DNA of 64,000 nucleotides from Deinococcus depolymerans (lineage in GTDB: Bacteria; Deinococcota; Deinococci; Deinococcales; Deinococcaceae): NCBI RefSeq assembly GCF_039522025.1, contig NZ_BAAADB010000014.1, positions 82,898-146,897 on the forward strand, given 5' to 3'. Position 1 is the stretch's first letter, and every line of letters starts with the position of its first letter. This document shows positions 56,168 through 64,000 of the stretch, one piece after another. The notes below the pieces were generated by a model that was given only the letters and a program-made list of their open reading frames with translations, was not told the DNA's origin and ran no database searches. Made by a program: the position numbers and the translations under genes.

Positions 56168-56638
56168 ATGCCGGGACCGCTCAGCAAGGAACAGCGTCAG
56201 AAACGCATTCAGGACATCATCGCGCGCGAGAGCGTCAGCACCCAGGGAGAACTCGTCGAGCGGCTCCAGCAGGCCGGCATCCGCGTCACGCAGGCGACCG
56301 TCAGCCGCGACATCAACGAACTGCGCCTCGTGCGCCTCCCGGTCGGCAAGGGGCGCCACCGCTACGCCCTGGCCCAGACGACCGGACACGTGGGCGCGCA
56401 GGAGGAACTCGCCCGCCTGTTCCAGAACTTCGTGCATGACGTGGACCGCGGCGAGAACATGCTCGTCATCCGCACCGCCGAGGGACACGCCAGCGGCGTC
56501 GCGCTGCTGCTCGACCGGGTGCGCCGCGACGACATCGTGGGCACCATCGCCGGCGAGGACACCATCTTCGTCGTGGCCCGCACCACCGCCGAGGCCGAGA
56601 GCATCATGGAGGAATTCCACGCCCTGATGCTGGGATAA
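56168..56638 (+). CDS. argR: Arginine repressor ArgR
   Basis: 156 aa, the normal length. N-terminal winged helix: [22 protein letters not shown], then [17 protein letters not shown]. The C-terminal oligomerisation and arginine-binding domain has [27 protein letters not shown], in part, with the GTIAGDDT-type motif. It controls arginine metabolism. Several in-frame starts exist (TTG 56132, ATG 56150, 56159, 56168); I chose 56168 because the earlier ones fall inside the ARG-box/-10 region, although its ribosome site (GGAGG) is very close. Confidence 0.93.
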   Translation: MPGPLSKEQRQKRIQDIIARESVSTQGELVERLQQAGIRVTQATVSRDINELRLVRLPVGKGRHRYALAQTTGHVGAQEELARLFQNFVHDVDRGENMLVIRTAEGHASGVALLLDRVRRDDIVGTIAGEDTIFVVARTTAEAESIMEEFHALMLG

Positions 56639-56650
56639 GGACCGTGGAAA

Positions 56651-56696
56651 GTTGATGGTTGCTAGAAGGGGGTGTTCCCCTCTATCAACCATCAAC
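56651..56696. terminator. Bidirectional terminator between argR and the histidine kinase
   Basis: GTTGATGGTT (56651-56660) pairs with AACCATCAAC (56687-56696), continued inward by TAGAAGGGG/CCCCTCTA with one mismatch. It lies between convergent genes and is notably less G+C-rich than other terminators here. Confidence 0.7.
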
Positions 56697-56716
56697 CGTT
56701 CACCATCACCCCCCGG

Positions 56717-58342
56717 TCACGGGACGTCGTCCTCGTCCAGCACGGGCACGTTGCCCACCGGGAGGTCCACGAAGGCGGTGGTGCCGCGCCCGACCTCGCT
56801 TTCCAGCCAGATGCGCCCACCGTGCGCGTCGACGATGCCGCGCGCGATGCTCAGGCCCAGGCCCGCGCCGCCCTGGTCGCGGCTGCGGCTGTCCTCCAGG
56901 CGGTAGAAGCGGTCGAACAGCCGCTCGAGCTGCCCCTGCGGGATACCCGGCCCGTCGTCCTGCACGCTCAGGCGCACGGTCGGCACGCCGGTCGCGGGGC
57001 GGTCCACGAGGCGGCTGTCGAGCGTGACGGTCTGCGCCCCGGCCTTCAGGGCGTTGCTGACGAGGTTGATGAGCACCTGTTTCAGGCGGTCCGGGTCGCC
57101 CTCGAAGGTCACGTCCTGCCCGGTGGTGCTGAGGGTGGTGTGCTGCGCCTGGGCCAGCGGCGCGAGTTCGCGGGTGATCTCGGTCAGGAACAGCGGCGCG
57201 AAGATCGGTTCGCGCGTCAGGACCAGCGCGCCGCTGTCGCTGCGGGCCAGTTGCAGCAGACTGGCGATCAGGTTCGTCAGGCGTTCGGATTCGCTCTGGA
57301 TGATCCGCAGGCTCTCCTGCTGCTGCTCGTTGGGGTTGGTGCGGCGCAACAGGTAACTCGCGTGCCCGCTGATGGCCGTGACCGGCGTGCGCAGCTCATG
57401 GCTGGCGTCACTGGTGAAGCGGCGCTGCGCGTCGAAACTGTCCTCCAGCCGGCCCAGCATGGCGTTCAGGGCCGTGGCGAGCGACTCGACCTCGTCCCCG
57501 GTCTGCGGGACCGGCACGCGCTCGGTCAGGGTCTGCCCGCCGATGCGTTCGGCGGCGCGCTGCACGCGGCGCAGCGGTTGCAGCGCCTGCCCGGCCAGCA
57601 CGTACGCGCCGCTCCCGGCGGTCAGCAGGCCCACCACGAACAGCAGCAGGATCACGTTCTGCAACTTCGAGAGGGTGTCCTGCACGGTGGCCAGGGAACG
57701 CCCGACGTACACGATGCTCAGGCCGTCGCTGCTGCCCAGCAGGCTGCCCGGTGCGTCCTGGCCCGGCAGTCCCTGTGACAGCGGCGTCAGGACGACCATC
57801 AGGCGCATCAGGGTCGGGGCGGGCCGGTAGGGTTCCTGCACCGGGTGGTTCAGGAACAGCTGCCCCCCACTGGAACGGATCAGGGCGGCGAGTTCCGCCT
57901 CGGACAGCGTGATGGGTTTCCCGGTGTCCACGCCCAGCGAGCGGCGTGACGCGTCCCGCAGGGCGCGCAGGGTGCCGAACAGCGCCTCGCGCTCGCCGGG
58001 CGTGCGGGCGCGTTCCAGCGAGTCCAGCAGCGTCTGCCGGTCGTACACGTCGATCTGCTCGAGCGCCAGGCTGGAATTCGGGAACTGGTAGCGGGCCAGC
58101 ATCAGTGAGTCCGGGACCTGCCCCGGCTCGTCACGGCTGGCGTCCAGTGGCAGGGACAGCTGATCGGAGACGCGGGTACTCTGCACGTAACTCGTGAACT
58201 GCGTGTACGTGCCGCGCAGTTCGTTGTCGAGTCCCGCGATCAGGCTGCTGCGCATCAGGTACAGCGTGGTCACGCCCACCGTGGTCAGCAGCAGCGCCAG
58301 CAGCGCCGTGTAGAACAGCGTGAGTCGCCAGCGGAGCGTCAT
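56717..58342 (-). CDS. Membrane-bound sensor histidine kinase
   Basis: 541 aa. Transmembrane helices at ~residues 7-30 and ~228-252 enclose an extracytoplasmic sensor domain of ~195 residues (no known motif). A HAMP segment ([17 protein letters not shown]) follows, then H-box [19 protein letters not shown] box [11 protein letters not shown]1 DDGPGI and G2 GAGLGLSIA. It is a classical EnvZ/BaeS-type kinase. Its probable partner regulator lies upstream at 58688-59365 on the same strand. The 345-nt gap between them is largely filled by MITE-like repeats. Confidence 0.93.
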   Translation of the reverse strand: MTLRWRLTLFYTALLALLLTTVGVTTLYLMRSSLIAGLDNELRGTYTQFTSYVQSTRVSDQLSLPLDASRDEPGQVPDSLMLARYQFPNSSLALEQIDVYDRQTLLDSLERARTPGEREALFGTLRALRDASRRSLGVDTGKPITLSEAELAALIRSSGGQLFLNHPVQEPYRPAPTLMRLMVVLTPLSQGLPGQDAPGSLLGSSDGLSIVYVGRSLATVQDTLSKLQNVILLLFVVGLLTAGSGAYVLAGQALQPLRRVQRAAERIGGQTLTERVPVPQTGDEVESLATALNAMLGRLEDSFDAQRRFTSDASHELRTPVTAISGHASYLLRRTNPNEQQQESLRIIQSESERLTNLIASLLQLARSDSGALVLTREPIFAPLFLTEITRELAPLAQAQHTTLSTTGQDVTFEGDPDRLKQVLINLVSNALKAGAQTVTLDSRLVDRPATGVPTVRLSVQDDGPGIPQGQLERLFDRFYRLEDSRSRDQGGAGLGLSIARGIVDAHGGRIWLESEVGRGTTAFVDLPVGNVPVLDEDDVP

Positions 58343-58465
58343 GCGGCCCTGCGGGGGTGGGGAGGAGCGTGCGGGGCAGCCATGTCCATGTGCGGCAGTC
58401 TACCGGCCCGCCTCATGAGGCGCCCCCACCCGGCGATGAGACACCGTCAGGCCGTCTGTGGAACC

Positions 58466-58528
58466 GCTCTGCGGGTCGCATCCACCCGGATTGCGTGGTT
58501 GTCGCCCCCCCGTCAATCGGAGTCCGTC
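58466..58528. mobile_element. MITE-like fragment (head half)
   Basis: CTCTGCGGGTCGCATCCACC, a diverged head hairpin, and TCAATCGGAGTCCGTC. It directly precedes full copy H, separated only by TTG. It appears to be an older copy with its left part decayed. Confidence 0.6.
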
Positions 58529-58531
58529 TTG

Positions 58532-58687
58532 TACGGACTGCCGTTTGTTTCGTTGACAACCCGGAAGGGCACCGGGTTGCCAGCTCCACGTCCGGAACCC
58601 GCCCAGCTCCCACTCTGCAGGGCAGCTCTCCGAGTCGCATCCGCTCGGATTGAATGGTCTTTGCAGCCCATTCAATCGGAGTCCGTC
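58532..58687. mobile_element. MITE-like repeat, copy H
   Basis: 156 bp. Ends TACGGACTGCCGTTTG and CAATCGGAGTCCGTC; ACCCGG-type tail stem; full head hairpin. Right flank TTA (58688-58690) is the stop codon (TAA) of the response regulator on the minus strand; left flank is TTG, one base different. It separates the regulator from its kinase. Confidence 0.85.
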
Positions 58688-59365
58688 TTACTCCTCGCGC
58701 AGCACGTAGCCGACGCCGCGCACGGTGTGGATCAGGCGGCGCTCCCCGCCCTCTTCCAGCTTGCGGCGCAGGTAACCGATGTACACGTCCACGACGTTGC
58801 TGCCGCCGGTGTACTCGGGCCAGACCTTCTCCTCGATCTCGAAGCGGGAGAACACCTTGCCGGGGTTGCGGGCCAGCAGTTCCAGCAGCTCGAACTCCTT
58901 GGCGGACAGTTCCACGCGGCGCCCACCCCGGAAGATCTCACGGCCGTCGAGGTTCATGACCAGGTCGGCCACGCGGACCTCGCCGGTCACGGCCGGGTTC
59001 ACGCGGCGCAGGTGGGCGCGCACGCGGGCCAGCAGTTCCTCGATGGAGAACGGCTTGATCAGGTAGTCGTCGGCGCCGCTGTCGAGGCCCTCGACCTTGT
59101 CCTGGATGCCGTCCTTGGCGGTCAGGATGATGATGGGCGTGTTGCTGGTCTTGCGGATGCGCCGCGCGACCTCCAGGCCGTCGAGGACCGGGAGCATCAG
59201 GTCCAGGATGACGAGGTCCGGGTTGACTTCACGGAATTTGGACAGACCGGTGACGCCGTCGAAGGCCACTTCGGTGGCGTACCCTTCGGCCGCGAGTTCG
59301 AGTTCAATAAACCGAGCGATGTCTTTCTCATCCTCGATGACAAGTACCAGGGGCTTGCGTTCCAT
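58688..59365 (-). CDS. OmpR/PhoB-family response regulator
   Basis: 225 aa. Receiver: [10 protein letters not shown], phospho-acceptor in [13 protein letters not shown], Thr in ILTAKD, Lys in [10 protein letters not shown]. Output winged helix: [22 protein letters not shown] and [25 protein letters not shown] lies 6 nt before ATG 59365, so the mRNA is probably leaderless. The partner kinase is downstream beyond two repeat copies, and the stop codon coincides with the end of repeat copy H. Confidence 0.93.
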   Translation of the reverse strand: MERKPLVLVIEDEKDIARFIELELAAEGYATEVAFDGVTGLSKFREVNPDLVILDLMLPVLDGLEVARRIRKTSNTPIIILTAKDGIQDKVEGLDSGADDYLIKPFSIEELLARVRAHLRRVNPAVTGEVRVADLVMNLDGREIFRGGRRVELSAKEFELLELLARNPGKVFSRFEIEEKVWPEYTGGSNVVDVYIGYLRRKLEEGGERRLIHTVRGVGYVLREE

Positions 59366-59414
59366 GCGGTCAGTCTATGGACCGTTCTCATGAGAAGAGG
59401 GGCGCGGCGCTTAA

Positions 59415-60005
59415 TCAGCTTTCATCCGCAGCTCGCGCGGCGGGCGCCCGCAGCGGCAGCAGCAGGTGCGCGCGGCAGTTCTCACCGAAGCCCTGCAGCT
59501 GCAGCGGCTGGTACGGACGGGTGGGGAGGCCGCCGGCGTGTGCCAGCGCCGAGTCGCACACCAGCGTCTGCCCGGGCTCGGCAGCGTCGCACAGGCGCGT
59601 GGCGTAGTTGACGGGCAGGCCGTAGGCGCTGTTCTGTCCGCCCACGACGCCCATGATGACCTCGCCGCCGGACACCCCGGCCCGCAGGCGCAGGCGCTGG
59701 CCGAGGCTGGCGGCCAGCGTCAGGCGCGCGGCGCGCTCGTGTGCCTCGGCCGCCGCGGCGCAGGCGGCGCCGGCCTGCTCGAGCGGCCACCACGCCAGGA
59801 CCGCGTCCCCCTGATGCTGCAGCACCTGCCCGCCGCGCGCCTCGAAGCTCAGGATCATGACCTGCACGAATTCCTGCATGAGGGTCTGGTAGTTGCGCAG
59901 CGGAAGCTGGCAGGCCATCGCGGTACTCCCCACCAGGTCGACCAGCACGAAGCACGCGTGGGTGCTGTCGTGGGCACCGGGAAGGGGAAGCAGCAGATCA
60001 GCCAT
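59415..60005 (-). CDS. Class III adenylate/guanylate cyclase-domain protein
   Basis: 196 aa, little more than a catalytic domain. The two metal-binding Asp positions are in [12 protein letters not shown] and [10 protein letters not shown]. The transition-state residues are in [15 protein letters not shown] (Asn and Arg kept). The N-terminus has no sensor or membrane segment. A cAMP- or cGMP-forming role is inferred; substrate-specifying residues cannot be judged by eye. ATG 60005 has AAGG 8 nt upstream; ATG 60023 is a longer in-frame option. Confidence 0.83.
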   Translation of the reverse strand: MADLLLPLPGAHDSTHACFVLVDLVGSTAMACQLPLRNYQTLMQEFVQVMILSFEARGGQVLQHQGDAVLAWWPLEQAGAACAAAAEAHERAARLTLAASLGQRLRLRAGVSGGEVIMGVVGGQNSAYGLPVNYATRLCDAAEPGQTLVCDSALAHAGGLPTRPYQPLQLQGFGENCRAHLLLPLRAPAARAADES

Positions 60006-60169
60006 AAGAGATGCCTTCATCATGCCTGAAGGTCGGCCCGCCTGCCAGGGGCCGACCCGGCGCTGGCAGCCGGGCTGGCCCTCCGCTTCACACCAGATCT
60101 GCAACTGACCGCGTAACAACGGCCCGGGATGCACCGCGGGCCAGCCCGGGAACCCGGAACGTCGCGTCA

Positions 60170-60324
60170 CACGGATTCCGTTTGTTTCGTTGACAGATCG
60201 GAACACCACCGATCTGCCAACTCCACGTCCGGAGGGGCGTTTCTCTCCTGCTCGCTCTGCAGCGCAGCTCTACGAGTCCGCTCCGATTGAATGGCCTTTG
60301 CAGCCCATTCAATCGGAGTCCGTA
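60170..60324. mobile_element. MITE-like repeat, copy I
   Basis: 155 bp in the 395-nt gap between the cyclase and the next gene. Ends CACGGATTCCGTTTG and CAATCGGAGTCCGTA; GATCGG-type tail stem. It is flanked by an exact TCA duplication (60167-60169, 60325-60327). A further end fragment starting CACGGACGGCCGTCTGG follows at 60328-60355. The rest of the gap holds nothing I recognise. Confidence 0.87.
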
Positions 60325-60400
60325 TCACACGGACGGCCGTCTGGTTCGTTCACACCCCGCCACCGCCCCGGGCGGCGCCCACCTGCGAGCGGCGTCCGGA

Positions 60401-60856
60401 TCAGAGCAGGAACCCGTGCAGGGGCGGCACTGTCCGGAAAGCCAGCCAGTCCCCCACCCGCAGCGCCGGCAATCCCTCGAAGGACCCCAGCACCAGCGGC
60501 AGCCGGGCCTGCACGACCACCGCCGCGCCCCGCACCGCCAGCACCGTTCCCTGGCCCTCCACACCCGAGACGCCCAGGACCGTCAGGCTCTCGGCCGCCG
60601 GTCCCGGCAGGCGCCGCGTGAAGGCCGGGTCCAGCACCCCGTGCACCACCACGCGCGCCTCACCGGGCAGCGCCGCGTACGGCCCCGACCGGTCGAACAG
60701 GTACAGCACCCGGCCGCCCGCCGCGAACTCCAGCAGCGGACTGCCCTCCCGCTGCGGGTAGAGCACGCCGGTCGCCGCGAACTCCTCGAAGCGTCCGGCG
60801 AACTCCCGCTCGGACGTTTCCAGCGTCAACGCTGCCCTCCAGGCCCTGAATTCCAC
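60401..60856 (-). CDS. Hypothetical protein
   Basis: 151 aa, not recognised. Beta-rich by eye: [20 protein letters not shown], then [45 protein letters not shown] and [16 protein letters not shown]. No Cys, no signal peptide, no catalytic motif. TAGACT lies 7 nt before ATG 60856, supporting the start and a leaderless mRNA. It is downstream of the UbiA group on the same strand. Confidence 0.6.
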   Translation of the reverse strand: MEFRAWRAALTLETSEREFAGRFEEFAATGVLYPQREGSPLLEFAAGGRVLYLFDRSGPYAALPGEARVVVHGVLDPAFTRRLPGPAAESLTVLGVSGVEGQGTVLAVRGAAVVVQARLPLVLGSFEGLPALRVGDWLAFRTVPPLHGFLL

Positions 60857-60916
60857 ATGGCGGCGAGTCTACCGCATCCGCCCCGCACGCCCCCGGCCGG
60901 CCAGACGGCCTCCGGA

Positions 60917-61209
60917 TCACTCCGGCCGGGGGGTCAGCCAGTCCAGGTCCGGGCGGTCCAGTCCGCCGCGCGACACCTGCGGCCACGTGTCGTCCAGGAT
61001 GGCGTCGGCGCGTTCCAGCGCGAAGGTGCCCTCCACCTCGCGCTGCACGTGAATGAACGCCAGTCCCAGCAGCCGCTCCAGCACCGCCCAGGCCAGCGTG
61101 CCCGGCGCCTGCCGGTCCCTGGCGCGTTGCAGCAGCGTCGCGGTCAGGCGGTCGTCCCCGTCCGCGAAGGCCCGCGCGGCGGCCGGCGGGACCAGTGCGC
61201 GCAGGTCCG

Positions 61210-61228
<19 letters not shown>
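60917..61228 (-). CDS. Hypothetical protein downstream of the UbiA prenyltransferase
   Basis: 103 aa, not recognised. Largely helical: [66 protein letters not shown] 61228 is the likely start and overlaps the end of the prenyltransferase gene by 19 nt, so the two are probably co-translated. It may be an accessory subunit, but nothing in the sequence shows this. Confidence 0.55.
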
Positions 61229-62076
<848 letters not shown>

Positions 62077-62176
62077 GCGTGATCTCCTGCTGGTTCCCGC
62101 GGCGCCTTCACTCACAATGCCGCAGAATACGCCTCCGGGAGGCCCGCTGCCCCACACCACGCCGCGATCTTTTTGC

Positions 62177-62182
62177 TATAGT
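62177..62182 (+). promoter_or_regulatory. -10 box (TATAGT) of the tRNA cluster
   Basis: TATAGT lies 21 nt before tRNA-Pro, following a T run (TTTTTGC). It is the likely promoter for the three tRNA genes. Confidence 0.5.
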
Positions 62183-62202
62183 GCTCGGGCGCGCGTTGCT
62201 TG

Positions 62203-62280
<78 letters not shown>

Positions 62281-62319
62281 GACTGCTCCTCCGGGACAGC
62301 ACGACGCAGCGCGCCGCAC

Positions 62320-62393
<74 letters not shown>

Positions 62394-62452
62394 CAGACCG
62401 GCCCCCACCCCAGGGGGCCATTTTGCTTTCCGCTCCGCCGATGTTCCCCCAC

Positions 62453-62529
<77 letters not shown>

Positions 62530-62535
62530 CCTTCA

Positions 62536-62563
62536 CCCCCCTCCCCTGCCGGGCGGGGGGTTT
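62536..62563 (+). terminator. Terminator of the tRNA cluster
   Basis: CCCCCC (62536-62541) pairs with GGGGGG (62555-62560), extended inside by C/G pairs, followed by TTTCT. It lies 7 nt after tRNA-Arg. Confidence 0.65.
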
Positions 62564-62630
62564 CTGCCTCCTTCACAGTCCAGTGGGCGTGCTGGGGGCG
62601 GGGACATTTTGCGTGGCGCGCCGCGGCAGC

Positions 62631-63740
62631 ATGTCCGTCATGCCAGCGTTCGTTCCGCGACATGAGCAGGCGCAGCGCGAGGCGCTTGACTTCCTGAACC
62701 TGTACCACACCGAGACCGGCCGGCCCGGCCTGCGGCAACGGCAGGCCGAGGCGTACCGGGGCCACCTGACCCTCAGCACCGACGAACTGACGTTCGGCGC
62801 GCGGGTCGCGTGGCGCAACAGCACCCGCTGCGTGGGCCGGCTGCCCTGGCAGACGCTACGCGTGAACGACCTGCGCCACGTGACCGACCATGACGGGGTG
62901 TTCGCGCACCTGCTGGCCCACCTGCGCGGCGCGCTGAATGGCGGGCGGATCCTGCCCACCATGAGCGTGTTCGGGCCGGGCGTCCGCATTCACAACGACC
63001 AGCTGATCCGCTACGCCGGGTACCGCCAGCCGGACGGCAGCGTGCTCGGCGACCCGCAGAACGCCGACCTGACCGACCACCTGCGCCACCTGGGCTGGGC
63101 GGGCGGGCCGGGCACCCGCTTCGACGTGCTGCCGCTGGCCATCGAGGCGGGCGGGCAGGTGCGCCTGTTCGACCTGCCGGCTGACGCGGCGCACGAGGTC
63201 CGCATCACGCACCCCACCTGCCCGGCCGTCGGGGAGCTGGGGTTGCGCTGGCACGCGCTGCCGGTCATCAGCAACCTGACCCTGGAGGTCGCCGGGGAGT
63301 CCTTTCACGCCGCTCCGTTCAACGGCTGGTACCTGCAGACCGAGATCGCCGCGCGGAACCTCAGCGACGAGGGCCGCTACGATCAGCTGCCGGCCGTCGC
63401 GGCGGCCCTGGGCCTCGATACGACCTCCCGCCGCTCGCTGTGGGTGGACCGCGCCCTGCTGGAACTGAACGTGGCGGTGCTGCACTCCTTCGATCAGGCG
63501 GGCGTGCGGATCGCGGATCACCACGCGGTCACGCGGCAGTTCCGGCACTTCGAGGCGCTGGAAGCCCGCGCCGGTCGCCCGGTGCAGGGCCGCTGGTCCT
63601 GGCTGGTGCCACCCATGGCCCCCGCCACCACGCCGCTGTGGGACCGCCAGTACGACGACCGGGAGGTGCGTCCCAACTTCACAACACAACTCCCGGCGTG
63701 GCGGGCGGCGCGGCCCGGCGTGTGCCCCTTCCATCCCTGA
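62631..63740 (+). CDS. nos: Nitric oxide synthase oxygenase
   Basis: 369 aa, the size of bacterial NOS oxygenases, with no attached reductase domain. The heme-thiolate Cys is in WRNSTRCVGRLPW (about Cys67). The substrate arginine Glu lies in FNGWYLQTEIAARN. The pterin/dimer region near the C-terminus (HHAVTRQFRHFEALEARAGR, in part) is intact. It oxidises arginine to citrulline and NO using electrons from separate reductases. In D. radiodurans the enzyme pairs with a tryptophanyl-tRNA synthetase and contributes to UV recovery. ATG 62631 was chosen; ATG 62640 is in frame. No ribosome site is obvious. Confidence 0.95.
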   Translation: MSVMPAFVPRHEQAQREALDFLNLYHTETGRPGLRQRQAEAYRGHLTLSTDELTFGARVAWRNSTRCVGRLPWQTLRVNDLRHVTDHDGVFAHLLAHLRGALNGGRILPTMSVFGPGVRIHNDQLIRYAGYRQPDGSVLGDPQNADLTDHLRHLGWAGGPGTRFDVLPLAIEAGGQVRLFDLPADAAHEVRITHPTCPAVGELGLRWHALPVISNLTLEVAGESFHAAPFNGWYLQTEIAARNLSDEGRYDQLPAVAAALGLDTTSRRSLWVDRALLELNVAVLHSFDQAGVRIADHHAVTRQFRHFEALEARAGRPVQGRWSWLVPPMAPATTPLWDRQYDDREVRPNFTTQLPAWRAARPGVCPFHP

Positions 63741-63821
63741 CCGGCCCGCCCAGCCACCGGCCAGAGCACCACCGGCCCCTGCCCCACCGGGCAGCAGGAA
63801 GGGGCACGAGCAGGGGAACAG

Positions 63822-63855
63822 AAAAACGCCCCGGACCTTGGAAGGTTCGGGGCGT
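63822..63855 (-). terminator. Intrinsic terminator directly after the 16S rRNA gene
   Basis: Read on the minus strand, ACGCCCCG...CGGGGCGT forms a 14-bp stem with one mismatch and a 2-nt loop, followed by TTTTTC (63822-63826 complement). It lies about 36 nt after the 16S 3' end, so 16S transcription stops here rather than continuing into a tRNA spacer and 23S gene. Confidence 0.85.
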
Positions 63856-63889
63856 AGTAGACGCAATCTGGTGTTGTCGACGTGACCTA

Positions 63890-64000
<111 letters not shown>

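Overview
The window is about 70% G+C and reads as a chromosomal segment of a Deinococcus species. The evidence is the cinA-thpR-recA cluster, an RNase J gene divergent from an OmpR-type regulator (as I recall for DrRRA in D. radiodurans), a nitric oxide synthase oxygenase, small proteins resembling the Deinococcus families DUF3809 and DUF3248, a Thermus-type pilus ATPase, and a 16S rRNA gene with its own terminator. I see no prophage, CRISPR array or complete insertion sequence.

Layout. 1-2017: outer-envelope OstA/LptD-like gene (partial) and SpoIID-like gene. 2148-5537: FAD oxidoreductase, ilvA behind a terminator-containing leader, Cys-rich copper-type protein. 5686-9052: cinA-thpR-recA. 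9315-14298: birA-bioY, a Fur-family regulator, a membrane protein, MarC, HNH and HD proteins. 14355-19659: regulator-kinase-regulator operon divergent from RNase J. 20118-24499: clpP-clpX and lon. 24631-29948: M42 peptidase, MDR oxidoreductase/HxlR pair, fabI, pgeF, a YqeG-type phosphatase. 30053-41119: pilF-type ATPase, pilT, cytochrome c, IclR, dynamin-like GTPase, minor-pilin operon. 41533-48152: acyltransferase, UPF0173, cdaA-cdaR, yqeK, LCP protein, rsfS. 48294-52052: small Deinococcus proteins, rsmD, coaD, metK. 52285-60005: PhoB/PhoR/PhoU-like cluster, coaBC, argR, a second two-component pair, a class III cyclase. 60401-64000: two unknown genes, a UbiA prenyltransferase, tRNA-Pro/Gly/Arg, nos and the 3' end of 16S rRNA on the minus strand.

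Three themes go beyond ordinary annotation. First, a family of small (50-157 bp) non-coding inverted-repeat elements occurs about nine times, plus fragments. The ends are TACGGACTCCG-type inverted repeats, and five copies show exact 3-bp duplications of the form TNA. Five copies lie exactly on the stop codon of a neighbouring gene, where the duplicated TNA is itself the stop codon. Internal stems differ between copies by compensatory changes. These look like MITEs whose target (TNA) favours stop codons. Second, many genes have a TANNNT -10 box 5-7 nt before the start codon, which implies leaderless mRNAs. At ilvA, yqeK and rsmD that arrangement drives a mini-ORF leading into the real gene; at ilvA it precedes a perfect intrinsic terminator (possible attenuator). 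Third, several operators can be read directly: a BirA-like operator at birA, ARG-box-like sequence at argR, a 29-bp palindrome over the recA-operon promoter, and a direct repeat between HxlR and its divergent oxidoreductase.

All family assignments come from reading motifs in the translated sequence; no database search was run.
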